Shown piece after piece: positions 42,536-50,195 of a stretch of 64,000 nt of DNA (its first letter is position 1; each line of letters opens with the position of its first letter). Made by a program: the position numbers and the translations under genes. Location of the stretch: assembly GCF_900142675.1 (NCBI RefSeq), contig NZ_FRBS01000002.1:496001-560000 (forward strand). The letters run 5' to 3'. The notes under the pieces were generated by a model that made no database searches, was not told where the DNA came from, and saw only the letters and a program-made list of their open reading frames with translations. The stretch is from Shouchella rhizosphaerae. GTDB taxonomy: Bacteria; Bacillota; Bacilli; Bacillales; Bacillaceae_D.

Positions 42536-43546
42536 ATGAAAAAACTCGTAAACAATCCCGATGTTGTTGTGGATGAAATGATCGATGGCTATTTGAAAGC
42601 GTTTCCGCAGTTAGTGGAGAAAGTCGAGGGAAGCGGGCGCGCCCTTGTCGCCAAACAGTCCCTTCATGGAAACGGAAAAGTTGGCATCGTCATAGGCGGC
42701 GGTTCCGGCCATGAGCCAGCGTTTATGGGCTATATCGGCCGTGGCATGGCTGATGGCGTGGCCGTTGGAAATATTTTTGCTTCCCCACCGCCACAGCCAA
42801 TCGTAGAGGCGACCGAAGCAGTCAATCAAGGCAATGGCGTCGTATACATTTACGGCAACTACGCAGGCGACATCATGAATTTCGGCATGGCTTCTGATTT
42901 AGCCGATATGGAGCACGACATAAAAGTAGAATCGATTATCGTCCGTGACGATGTCGCTTCTGCGCCAAAAAGGGAAAAAGAAAAGCGAAGAGGAATCGCA
43001 GGCGAATTTTTTGTCACTAAAGTGGCAGGCGCCGCTTCCGCCAGGGGCGACGACTTAAGCGAAGTCGTCCGCTTAACGAATAAAGCAAATGAATCGGTGC
43101 GCAGCATGGGAGTCGGATTGACGCCGTGTGCATTGCCGCAAACGGGCAAACCGAGTTTTGTCCTTGGTGAAAACGAAATGGAAATCGGGCTTGGCCACCA
43201 CGGAGAGCCCGGTGTTGAAAAAGGACCGCTGCAACAAGCGGACGATGTGTGCGACCGTCTCATTGACGACATTTTAAACGATGGCGACCTTAAAGCTGGA
43301 GACGATGTCGCCGTGCTTGTCAACGGACTAGGTTCCACGACGCAAATGGAGCTGTTTATTATGTTCCGGAGAGTCGAACAGCGCCTGAGCGAAAAACAAA
43401 TCAACATCCACCGCAGTTATGTCGGCAATTACAGCACATCAATGGAAATGGGCGGGTGCTCCGTCACGCTAATGAAAGTGGACGAAGAACTAAAAGCGCT
43501 CATCGATGCGCCCGCCGAATGCCCGCTGTATGCCCAATACGAGTAA
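42536..43546 (+). CDS. Dihydroxyacetone-kinase-type substrate subunit (DhaK)
   Basis: 336 residues. GGGSGHEPAFMGYIG near residue 54 and the substrate-binding histidine 222 in HHGEPGVEKGP, which forms a hemiaminal with the keto group in DhaK proteins. It works with DhaL downstream. No DhaM (PTS phospho-donor) is in view, so this may be an ATP-using DhaKL pair of the kind that phosphorylates erythrulose or other ketoses rather than a PTS dihydroxyacetone kinase. Confidence 0.92.
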   Translation: MKKLVNNPDVVVDEMIDGYLKAFPQLVEKVEGSGRALVAKQSLHGNGKVGIVIGGGSGHEPAFMGYIGRGMADGVAVGNIFASPPPQPIVEATEAVNQGNGVVYIYGNYAGDIMNFGMASDLADMEHDIKVESIIVRDDVASAPKREKEKRRGIAGEFFVTKVAGAASARGDDLSEVVRLTNKANESVRSMGVGLTPCALPQTGKPSFVLGENEMEIGLGHHGEPGVEKGPLQQADDVCDRLIDDILNDGDLKAGDDVAVLVNGLGSTTQMELFIMFRRVEQRLSEKQINIHRSYVGNYSTSMEMGGCSVTLMKVDEELKALIDAPAECPLYAQYE

Positions 43547-43559
43547 GAGGTGACAACAA

Positions 43560-44189
43560 ATGATCCAAGCGACGGATTTAAAGAAAGCGCTTTACTCAAT
43601 GCGCGACAAAATGGCAGAAGAGCGTGATTATTTATGTGAATTAGACCGCCACCTAGGTGATGGCGACCATGGCGTCACGATGGACATTGGCTGGAAAGCA
43701 GTCGCGCAAGCGCTAGACGACCTCGATGCCGAAACCGATATTAGCGTCATTTGCAAACAAGTGGCGATGGCGTTTTTAAATGCAGTCGGTTCTTCCGTCG
43801 GCCCCCTTTATGCGACTGGTTTTTTGCAAGCAGGCAAACCGTTTAAAGGAAAAAACGCTTTAACAAGCGAAGACGTCGCCACCTTTTGGATTGCGTTTGC
43901 AGAAGGAATAGAAGCACGAGGCGGCGCAAAAATAGGCGATAAAACAATGGTCGATACCCTTGCACCAATGGCTGCTTATTTACGTGAGCGAGGAGGCGGG
44001 TTCGACGGCGAAGGAGCGCTTGCCGCCGCCAAAAAAGGGATGGAATCGACAAAAAGGCTACAAGCCAATGTTGGCCGCTCAAGCCGTTTAGGAGAACGGT
44101 CGATCGGCACGATCGATCCTGGCGCCGCTTCAGCGTTCTTGCTATTCAAAGCCTTTTGCGACTCAGTCCAGCCTCGAGAAAAAGTGTAG
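43560..44189 (+). CDS. Dihydroxyacetone-kinase-type nucleotide subunit (DhaL)
   Basis: 209 residues, all-helical Dak2 domain. The Mg-ADP/ATP site is GDGDHGVTMDIG (residues 33-44), with GGAKIGDKTMVDTL near 125 and a C-terminal GSIDPGAASA-like GTIDPGAAS. RBS AGAGGTG. DhaK and DhaL together transfer phosphate to a short ketose. The split two-gene form differs from the fused kinases of some tetritol clusters. Confidence 0.92.
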   Translation: MIQATDLKKALYSMRDKMAEERDYLCELDRHLGDGDHGVTMDIGWKAVAQALDDLDAETDISVICKQVAMAFLNAVGSSVGPLYATGFLQAGKPFKGKNALTSEDVATFWIAFAEGIEARGGAKIGDKTMVDTLAPMAAYLRERGGGFDGEGALAAAKKGMESTKRLQANVGRSSRLGERSIGTIDPGAASAFLLFKAFCDSVQPREKV

Positions 44190-44199
44190 GTAGACGAAA

Positions 44200-45156
44200 A
44201 TGAGAGACTTTCTATTTTCAATGGCCCACGTAACCGAACAAGCAGCCGTCGCCTCCTTTCCTTGGATCGGCACAGGCAATAAAATCGAAGCAGACCGGGC
44301 GAGCACCGAAGCGATGCGGGCAGCGCTAAACCGCATTCCCTTTCGAGGCAGAATCGCGATTGGCGAAGGCGAAATGGATGAAGCGCCCATGCTGTACATC
44401 GGTGAAGTTGTCGGAAACGGCAGCGGGCCACTGGTTGATCTCGCCGTCGACCCCCTTGACGGAACAACGCCCGCAGCCAAAGGACAAGGCGACTGCATTG
44501 CCGTACTAGCGGGAGCACCACACGGCACATTGCTTCATGCCCCAGACATGTATATGGAAAAGCTGGCGACTGGAGCCGAAGCCAAAGGGGCCGTCCATTT
44601 AGACGCGCCGATAGAAGCAAACATTCAAGCCGTAGCCCGCGCCAAAAACAAGGCAGTGAAAGACGTCACAGTCATTGTCCAAGACCGGACACGCCATCAA
44701 AAACTCGTCCAACGAGCAAGGGACACAGGCGCAAAAGTCAAATTGTTCCACGAAGTAGACGTAACGGCCGCATTAGCTACCGCATTGCCCGACCACGACA
44801 TCGATTTATTCATCGGAATCGGCGGTGCACCAGAAGGCGTCGTAGCAGCCGTTGCGATAAAATGCTTAGGCGGCGATTTCCAAGGACGGCTGCTTCCAGA
44901 CGGCCACCAACAACTTGCCCGCTGCCAGCAAATGGGCCTCGACAACCCCAATCAATTACTGAATCTTCATGATTTAGTCGCCTCACAACAATGTTTTTTT
45001 ATTGCCACAGGGGTCACCGACGGCCTGCTCGTCGACGGCGTCAAAAAGAACAGCCAAGGCGAACTCGCCACCCACACCTTTATGGTCGACGGAGTGTCAA
45101 ACGAAATCCGCACGGTGCAGACGATCCATCGTCCTGAGCAGGTATTAATGAAGTAA
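44200..45156 (+). CDS. Class II fructose-1,6-/sedoheptulose-1,7-bisphosphatase (GlpX family)
   Basis: 318 residues. The metal and phosphate motif DPLDGTT is at 84-90 with IGEGEMDEAPMLYIGE before it and IGIGGAPEGV near 206. GlpX enzymes hydrolyse fructose 1,6- and often sedoheptulose 1,7-bisphosphate. Placed last in a C4-type operon, it could act on sedoheptulose bisphosphate formed by aldolase from erythrose 4-phosphate and DHAP, giving a way into the pentose phosphate pool. A second genomic glpX/fbp for gluconeogenesis is expected. An ATG seven codons downstream is an alternative start. Confidence 0.9.
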   Translation: MRDFLFSMAHVTEQAAVASFPWIGTGNKIEADRASTEAMRAALNRIPFRGRIAIGEGEMDEAPMLYIGEVVGNGSGPLVDLAVDPLDGTTPAAKGQGDCIAVLAGAPHGTLLHAPDMYMEKLATGAEAKGAVHLDAPIEANIQAVARAKNKAVKDVTVIVQDRTRHQKLVQRARDTGAKVKLFHEVDVTAALATALPDHDIDLFIGIGGAPEGVVAAVAIKCLGGDFQGRLLPDGHQQLARCQQMGLDNPNQLLNLHDLVASQQCFFIATGVTDGLLVDGVKKNSQGELATHTFMVDGVSNEIRTVQTIHRPEQVLMK

Positions 45157-45165
45157 GGGGAGAAG

Positions 45166-45192
45166 CCCCACGTGTGTAGCGTGGGGTTTTTT
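45166..45192 (+). terminator. Terminator after glpX-like gene
   Basis: CCCCACG pairs with CGTGGGG around seven bases and is followed by six T. Confidence 0.85.
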
Positions 45193-45228
45193 CGTTGTTT
45201 TTACGAGAACGTTGGGATAGGTGTCACC

Positions 45229-45259
45229 AAACCCAGCTGCTAATTTAGCCGGGTTTTTT
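45229..45259 (+). terminator. Second hairpin terminator
   Basis: AACCC.GC pairs with GC.GGGTT and is followed by T6. It may back up the first terminator or end the decayed gene nearby. Confidence 0.5.
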
Positions 45260-45623
45260 GTATGTGAGGAGAACTATATCCAGAAAAAAGGGGCAACAAA
45301 AGCGTGGGAGAATGTCTCTTCGCAATATCAACCATCTGTACTAGTGTATAAAGAAAGAGATCTCACTCGGTAAGAATCCAATTTCAAAGCCTGGTTTGGG
45401 TACAAGTGGGCAAAAAGGTACTTTATTCGCTAACATTTGTAAATATCATTTGATTAATAGGTAGAAGATTGGCTCTAATTAACATAAGCTTATACAGATA
45501 TCCAGTTTAATTGTAATATAAATCAAAAGCATTCAGCTTGCCGTGAATCTTTTTTGATGGATAATGGCCAAAAACCTTACTAATTAATCCCTGCCTAAAA
45601 AAGTATGGCTGCTCCGTTATAAC
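45260..45623. other. Intergenic region with a probable gene remnant
   Basis: From about 45264 a frame reads EENYIQKKGATKAWENV and on to RDLTR, then a stop, then continues in frame with FKAWFGYKWAKRYFIR. The composition looks protein-coding but there is no proper start, so it is likely a decayed gene. I do not recognise it. The rest, to the terminator at 45624, is AT-rich without features. Confidence 0.35.
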
Positions 45624-45658
45624 AAAAAAATGAACCCCGTCCAAGGTTCATTTTTTTA
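45624..45658. terminator. Bidirectional terminator
   Basis: AAAAAAATGAACC pairs with GGTTCATTTTTTT. It closes the minus-strand YiaA/B gene. Confidence 0.75.
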
Positions 45659-45695
45659 TGTAGATTACATGTTCCATGTAAGGCAAACGGACTAC

Positions 45696-46166
45696 TCAAT
45701 CTCTTTCTCTTGCCCGTTGTGTGTCCCTAATATTTTTCTGAACAGTGATGGCGGCAAATAAGCTAAGGACAAAAGACATGCCATAAAATCCTTTTTCGCT
45801 CAGAACAATGCTGCCTGCATTGTATAAACCGATACCCATTAATAAAATAGCGACAATAAGTGCAACCCAACTAATCCCATAATAAATACTCGTAACAGGT
45901 ATGCCTTCATCTTTATCTCTTACTGCCTTTTGCAAAGATACTGATGAATAGAGTCCGAAGATTAAAACGACAAAGTAATATCCTTTTTCGTTCAGTTCCA
46001 TATTTGCGTTAAACAAGCCGATAAAATACGCACCGACACCCACTATCAACGCAGCCCAAGTAGCCCCTTTGAAGGCTCCAGTTGGTTCTCCCTCTCTTCT
46101 TTCTACTTTGATTTCGGGCTCATTTTGTTTTTCATTATCTAATAAAACCTCATGCTCATTAGACAT
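45696..46166 (-). CDS. YiaA/YiaB-type inner membrane protein
   Basis: 156 residues with two copies of the two-helix YiaAB domain (PF05360): first WAALIVGVGAYFIGLFNA and GYYFVVLIFGLYSSVSLQK, second WVALIVAILLMGIGLYNA and GFYGMSFVLSLFAAITVQK. The acidic N-terminus is cytoplasmic. GGAGGTG precedes ATG 46166. The E. coli homologues have no firm function. Confidence 0.85.
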   Translation of the reverse strand: MSNEHEVLLDNEKQNEPEIKVERREGEPTGAFKGATWAALIVGVGAYFIGLFNANMELNEKGYYFVVLIFGLYSSVSLQKAVRDKDEGIPVTSIYYGISWVALIVAILLMGIGLYNAGSIVLSEKGFYGMSFVLSLFAAITVQKNIRDTQRARERD

Positions 46167-46341
46167 GAATGGTTCACCTCCGTCTTTATTCATAAAATCA
46201 GCATGGCAAGTATACTGTCCTGCCTTTGCCTAGCTCTTATTATATAGAAATTGTATGCAAAAAGGCAGATTATTTTGTTAAGATGCTTCCTTTATTTGCA
46301 GAAAACTGATTCATTGTATGGAATAGGATTGTGCCAAATTA

Positions 46342-46515
46342 ATGATTGTCCGTCTTCTCCATCGGGATTATTCATTGGCAACTGTGATGACCACACTACG
46401 AGAGATACATGTTAAAGTCCATCGCATCCGCAACAAAGCCGAGCCGATTATGTTTGCTCACAAGGTTCTTAGGCCAAAAAAAGCTAAAACAATTTTCGCT
46501 CAAGGATCTAAATGA
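46342..46515 (+). other. 57-codon basic open frame, unsupported
   Basis: The frame begins MIVRLLHRDYSLATVMTTL and ends KAKTIFAQGSK. It is basic and has no ribosome site. It lies in an otherwise empty 525-base gap (46167-46691) and may be a remnant of a larger gene. I do not recognise it. Confidence 0.25.
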
Positions 46516-46691
46516 GCAGTAAAAACGCCCTCTTCTTTTGCGCAAAAATCAATTGCTGTGTTACGTTTATTTAGAATGGCCGAGTCTTTGTTCGAATGAA
46601 AATAGTGGTATTATAAGCGAAAATGAAAATTTAAAAACAAGAAAGCAGGGATTCGAATTTTTTTTTCAAAAGGGACAAGAAGCCGACAAGA

Positions 46692-47012
46692 TTGGAAGTA
46701 GATGCCCCGGACGGCGCGTTGGTTCTGTATCCGACTGAATTGGAAGAACTGAGAGAAAAAGAAGGCAAACATTTTTTGTTTTTTATAACGACCGATGAAG
46801 ACCAAACTGGCTACATTGTGACGTCCAAGCCTGATAATGAAGGGCCAGGTTTGCTTTTTCCAATTCAGGAGGAATTTGATGTGTGTTCAGAGCTGTTTTT
46901 AGCCATCCCCCTTCCCCTAAGCCATTCAGACAGCTTTGTATATAAAGAAGCCTCCTCCTATGAAGAAATGACAGAAGCGATTGAAATAGCAAAAAATGAA
47001 AGAAAAAGGTAG
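46692..47012 (+). CDS. Hypothetical protein, about 106 aa, start uncertain
   Basis: An acidic protein: VDAPDGALVLYPTELEEL, HFLFFITTDEDQTGYIV, then LLFPIQEEFDVCSELF. The frame is open back to about 46635 with no ATG, and the only start is a TTG at 46692 without a ribosome site. Either the true start is an unusual upstream codon or the 5' end has decayed; a run of nine T at 46658-46666 could mark a frameshift. A good terminator follows. No family recognised. Confidence 0.45.
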   Translation: MEVDAPDGALVLYPTELEELREKEGKHFLFFITTDEDQTGYIVTSKPDNEGPGLLFPIQEEFDVCSELFLAIPLPLSHSDSFVYKEASSYEEMTEAIEIAKNERKR

Positions 47013-47075
47013 CTTATGAATAATTTTATGAATGTCATGTCTTTCCTATAACGATCCATACGAACCTTTTTCTTT

Positions 47076-47107
47076 AGACAGCGCCGCATGAAGCGTTGTC
47101 TTTTTTT
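47076..47107 (+). terminator. Terminator after the hypothetical gene
   Basis: AGACAGCGC pairs with GCGTTGTCT around eight bases, followed by seven T. Confidence 0.75.
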
Positions 47108-47392
47108 GATCAGTTCCGTTTAAAGGATGATTTCTTGTACTGAAAAAACAAGGTTTAATTTTTGTTTAACGGGAATAAATACAGTGCTTGCTGCTTTGGC
47201 AACTGGCTTGAACGTATGGTGGCGTGCAGCAATGGGGGCTAGTCTTGGCTTACAGGAAAGGAAGCAGTAGGTTCAAGGGCGAGACGGTTGTTATCCCGTG
47301 TTTTTCTGCTGTTTTCTATTGAGTCGAGTCCGAATGGAGCTTGTCCTTGATCGTAAAAAAATCGAATAGCTTTTTTAGATTGGAGAGGTTTG
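47108..47392. other. Intergenic region, no gene recognised
   Basis: An open frame ending at about 47271 reads GLNVWWRAAMGASLGLQERK after a GTG and lacks a good ribosome site. Otherwise only the GGAGAGG site of the next gene is seen. Confidence 0.3.
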
Positions 47393-48952
47393 ATGAAAAG
47401 CGGTCCGATAGGCAAAAAAAGAACGATGGAAAATAAAATTGTTTTTCCTTCTATTCTAATCATTGCGATAGTGAGTTTTTTATTTGCAATCTATACCGAA
47501 GAATCGACAACACTATTAAATACAATTTTTGATACGATTGTCGATCTCTTTGCTTGGGGCTATATGTGGTATGCCCTTTTAATGGTTGTCACTGGGATAT
47601 GGTTAGCTTATTCCAAATACGGACAAGTTGTTTTAGGCGATCCCAGTGAAAAGCCAAGGTATACGTTGTTTGAGTACGCTTCGATTTTAGTGGCAATGGG
47701 CGTTGGCGCAACATTGATGCGGACAGGCATGGTCCAATGGAGTGAAGTGGCGGTCGATCCCCCATTTGGCTTACAAGCTGGATCTAGCGAAGCACTCCTA
47801 ACAGGCAACGCTTACAGCATGTTTTTATGGAGTTTCCAAACGTTTGCCGTCTTTGTAATGGCAGCGCCGGCAATGGCCTACATCCTTCACGTCCGGAAGA
47901 AGCCAAAGATGCGTATTTCCGAAGCGTGCCGTGTTATTTTTGGCGATAAATTCACGGACGGTCTTGGCGGCATCGTATTAGATACGCTCTTTTTAGTCAG
48001 CATTTTAGCAGGTGCCGCCGTAACACTAGGGCTAGGCACACCGATTGTGACAGAGAACTTAGCAGAACTGTTTAATATAGAGGTCACGTTTTTGTTAACG
48101 ATGATTGTCACTTTAATTTGGGTGTTTGTGTTTACTCTGAGTGCCTACGTAGGGTTAGACAAAGGAATCAAACGTTTGAGTACAATGAACATGTACCTTG
48201 CCGGGGGATTTGCTTTGTTTATCATGATTATCGGCCCAGGCATTTTTATTTTAGATTTCTTTACCGATTCCGTTCGCGTCTTGGTATCACGTTATCTAGA
48301 CTTTTCCCTTTATACAAACTCCCTCCATACAGAGGGAGGAGGTTCTCATATTGAAAGCCACACAGTCTTTTGGTTTGCGTACAATGCGACATGGGCGATG
48401 CTCCACGGTGTATTTGCAGCAGTGGTCTCAAAAGGAAGAACCATTAAAGAAATGATTTTAACGTATCTATTAGCGCCGACGATGCTATCGTGGGTGGCGA
48501 CAGGGATTTTAGGAGGCCTTGGCGTTGAGCGACACACAAGCGGAGACGTCTCAGTGTTAAATATTGTCCAAGAACAAGAACCCGTCACAGCAGTACCGCA
48601 AATTTTGGCGTCTATGCCGATACCAGAAATATCCATTTTGGTGTTTATCATCATTGCCACGATCTTCTTAGTCACGACATTAGACTCGACGACGTATACG
48701 ATCGCGACCTATATGTCAACACAAGACATGAGCAGGCGCAGCCCTTCAAGACACCTCCGCATTTTTGTCGCCGTGGTCATTACCGTGCTGGCACTAACGC
48801 TCATGAACATAGGTGGATTGGCGCCACTTGAAGTATTATCCGGGTTAATGGGCATTCCAATCATCGCGATTCAAATACTGACGATCATCGCCGCCAAAAA
48901 AATGATGGACGAAGACAAAGCATGGATTAATAACGTTAGAAAAGAGAAATAG
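47393..48952 (+). CDS. BCCT family (betaine/carnitine/choline-type) transporter, divergent member
   Basis: 519 residues, about 12 helices, with the BCCT landmark LDKGIKRLSTMNMYLAG near residue 255. The conserved tryptophan-rich segment of helix 8 is present in altered form (TVFWFAYNATWAMLHGVF near 322). The GxGxxR-like and first substrate motifs differ from OpuD/BetP (VQWSEVAVDPPFG near 117). It may carry a betaine-like or carnitine-like solute by sodium or proton coupling. The C-terminus is short, without the long osmosensing tail of BetP, so it may be metabolic rather than osmotic. GGAGAGG precedes ATG 47393. Confidence 0.85.
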   Translation: MKSGPIGKKRTMENKIVFPSILIIAIVSFLFAIYTEESTTLLNTIFDTIVDLFAWGYMWYALLMVVTGIWLAYSKYGQVVLGDPSEKPRYTLFEYASILVAMGVGATLMRTGMVQWSEVAVDPPFGLQAGSSEALLTGNAYSMFLWSFQTFAVFVMAAPAMAYILHVRKKPKMRISEACRVIFGDKFTDGLGGIVLDTLFLVSILAGAAVTLGLGTPIVTENLAELFNIEVTFLLTMIVTLIWVFVFTLSAYVGLDKGIKRLSTMNMYLAGGFALFIMIIGPGIFILDFFTDSVRVLVSRYLDFSLYTNSLHTEGGGSHIESHTVFWFAYNATWAMLHGVFAAVVSKGRTIKEMILTYLLAPTMLSWVATGILGGLGVERHTSGDVSVLNIVQEQEPVTAVPQILASMPIPEISILVFIIIATIFLVTTLDSTTYTIATYMSTQDMSRRSPSRHLRIFVAVVITVLALTLMNIGGLAPLEVLSGLMGIPIIAIQILTIIAAKKMMDEDKAWINNVRKEK

Positions 48953-48963
48953 GACGGGGCGAA

Positions 48964-49012
48964 GTTAAGCTTGCCGGCTACTTTTGCTGGCAGGCTTAAG
49001 CTTTGTATTTTT
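48964..49012 (+). terminator. Terminator after the BCCT gene
   Basis: TTAAGCTTGCCGGC pairs with GCTGGCAGGCTTAA (two wobbles), followed by GCTTTGTATTTTTG. Confidence 0.7.
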
Positions 49013-49167
49013 GGGGAAACGCGAATTTATGAATGGAAGTTAGATTTGCGGAATTGGCGATTGCTTGTAAAGAAAGGCATCGATTTTTAATCTATAAAAA
49101 TTAAAGGCGAAAACATGATATAATTTTTTGTAGACTAACACAAATATAGCAAATAGCCGATTTTATA

Positions 49168-49347
49168 GTGCGAACCCCAAGCACACATAAAATCCCTAGA
49201 TCACCCGCACCAAAAAAGAGCTTAAATATGAGAAAATGTGTGTAAAAGTGGTGAAATGTTGTTAGTTTCCCATGATATGATAAAGGAGAAGAGCGGCTTT
49301 TCTCTATTATTTGTGTTTTAAATTCCAAAAAATAGGGAGATTTGGCT
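49168..49347 (+). promoter_or_regulatory. CRISPR leader B
   Basis: Begins GTGCGAACCCCAAGCACAC and CATAAAATCCCTAGATCACC exactly 180 bases before a repeat, as at 2440 and 60752. The 3' part shares CATGATATGATAAAGGA-like sequence with the others. Confidence 0.8.
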
Positions 49348-49379
49348 GTCGCACTCTTTGTGAGTGCGTGGATTGAAAT
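49348..49379 (+). CRISPR. CRISPR locus B: leader with a single repeat
   Basis: One complete 32-base repeat with TTTGT centre, identical to repeat 2 of array A. No second repeat follows within the next 650 bases at spacer distance. This is either an array collapsed by recombination to one repeat, or a leader-repeat unit able to accept a first spacer. Confidence 0.85.
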
Positions 49380-49396
49380 GTATTTTCAATTCGATA

Positions 49397-49438
49397 CAAA
49401 AAAAGCCTCGGCACGAAAATGCCGAGGCTACAGTTTTT
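49397..49438. terminator. Bidirectional terminator after CRISPR locus B
   Basis: AGCCTCGGCA pairs perfectly with TGCCGAGGCT. A run of A precedes it (T on the minus strand) and CAGTTTTTAG follows. Confidence 0.75.
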
Positions 49439-49440
49439 AG

Positions 49441-49587
49441 AATGGTATATCACTTTTGCCTATTGATTTAAAAAAAGGTACATTAACTTCGCCCGCAGTT
49501 TTAGCAAAATTTGGCGAGGATAAAATGGCAACGATGGCTGACAGTTCATCCTACTATTTGCTCGAACGGGCCAACGCCCGTTTCTGA
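49441..49587 (+). other. Open frame, probably a gene remnant
   Basis: Forty-eight sense codons with protein-like composition (PIDLKKGTLTSPAVLAKFG, then YYLLERANARF) begin right after a stop. The only start is a TTG at 49456 without a ribosome site. Likely the tail of a lost gene. Not recognised. Confidence 0.3.
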
Positions 49588-49594
49588 AAGATAG

Positions 49595-49622
49595 TGTTAA
49601 CAACAAGGGAACATGCTATAAT
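49595..49622 (+). promoter_or_regulatory. Promoter of the type I toxin mRNA
   Basis: TGC-TATAAT (49614-49622) is an extended -10 box; TGTTAA at 49595-49600 is a weak -35 sixteen bases upstream. Transcription would start near 49629. Confidence 0.55.
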
Positions 49623-49663
49623 TGAAGCACAATAGCATAACGGTTTACTCAAGGGTGGTCGGC

Positions 49664-49685
49664 ACACTCCCATGAAAGGGGGTGT
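49664..49685 (+). promoter_or_regulatory. Hairpin sequestering the toxin ribosome site
   Basis: ACACTCCC pairs over eight base pairs (one G-U) with GGGGGTGT around ATGAAA. The right arm is the Shine-Dalgarno sequence of the toxin at 49692, so the toxin message should be poorly translated until refolded. Confidence 0.6.
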
Positions 49686-49691
49686 TGCTGT

Positions 49692-49778
49692 ATGACAGTA
49701 TTTGAAGGAATTTCCCTTATGTTGACGTTCGGGCTACTGATCGTTGCATTGCTGTCGTTTCACAACCACAAAAAATAA
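49692..49778 (+). CDS. Type I toxin, short membrane peptide (TxpA/holin-like toxin type)
   Basis: 28 residues: polar MTVFEGISL, then a 16-residue hydrophobic helix MLTFGLLIVALLSF, then HNHKK. This matches the small holin-like toxins common in Firmicutes, which insert into the membrane. GGGGG lies seven to eight bases before the ATG. The message has two further marks of type I systems: the 5' segment 49647-49658 is perfectly complementary to 49780-49791 just past the stop, and the ribosome site is in a hairpin. A convergent antisense RNA is predicted downstream. Confidence 0.78.
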   Translation: MTVFEGISLMLTFGLLIVALLSFHNHKK

Positions 49779-49812
49779 TCCACCCTTGAGTTAGCGGCTC
49801 AGGTGGATTATT
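49774..49812. terminator. Hairpin at the toxin stop, antitoxin terminator
   Basis: AATAATCCACC.TTGAG pairs with CTCA.GGTGGATTATT. A T run follows on the minus strand only, so it ends the antisense RNA. Confidence 0.65.
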
Positions 49813-49857
49813 CGTCCAATCGGCCGATCCCCCTTGCAGGGAACCGTGCTATTGTTT

Positions 49858-49890
49858 GACTGAAGGTGTACCAGCACCTTCAGTCTTTTT
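49858..49890 (+). terminator. Terminator of the toxin mRNA
   Basis: GACTGAAGGTG pairs perfectly with CACCTTCAGTC over a six-base loop and is followed by TTTTT. Confidence 0.8.
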
Positions 49891-49974
49891 ACTTTACTCA
49901 TTTCTTATGATCAGTATACCCTTTTTCTTAGGAAAAGAAAACCCCAATATAAGACGTGACGGTTTCCTGAGATG

Positions 49975-50072
49975 AAACGGATAAAGTGAAAAAATGTTGA
50001 AATATTGTTCGTGTTCCATGATATGATGAGGGAAAGAGTGACTTTTCCCTATTTTTATCGGAAGTACACGAA
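49975..50072 (+). promoter_or_regulatory. CRISPR leader remnant C
   Basis: The AT-rich 3' half of the leader is present (GTTCCATGATATGATGAGGG, then AGTGACTTTTCCCTATTTTT), matching leaders B and D. The conserved GTGCGAACC box expected near 49893 is missing; the toxin-antitoxin end lies there instead. Confidence 0.65.
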
Positions 50073-50104
50073 GTCGCACTCCTTGTGGTTGCGTGGATTG
50101 AATT
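50073..50104 (+). CRISPR. CRISPR locus C: single decayed repeat
   Basis: A 32-base repeat with changes in the stem (GTGGTTGCG instead of GTGAGTGCG) and the last bases (GAATT). The right stem arm no longer pairs well. GAGTGCG recurs at 50111 as a fragment. Probably inactive. Confidence 0.7.
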
Positions 50105-50195
50105 GCATTCGAGTGCGTAGATAGATTGCCCATAATCCTACCCTAGAGTAAAATGTACAATAGATTAATAGCAACATATTAATTAGGAGGAAACG

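Larger units (their letters stand above)
49770..49907 (-). ncRNA. Probable antisense antitoxin RNA
   Basis: On the minus strand a TATACT box (49918-49913) would start an RNA near 49906 that runs leftwards. It contains the hairpin at 49858-49885 and ends at the stem AATAATCCACC/GGTGGATTATT, which on this strand is followed by TTTTTTG. It would overlap about 120 bases of the toxin mRNA 3' end, the same layout as RatA-txpA. The -35 is poor (TTTTCT), so the promoter is the weak point. Confidence 0.5.

Noticed and set aside
43976-44620. Long minus-strand frame opposite dhaL and glpX
   Set aside because: It is antisense to two well-supported genes, rich in Arg and Leu as expected for the shadow of GC-richer codons, and has no ribosome site.
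46538-46738. 66-codon frame overlapping the hypothetical gene at 46692
   Set aside because: No ribosome site, low-complexity FFF run and overlap with a better frame.
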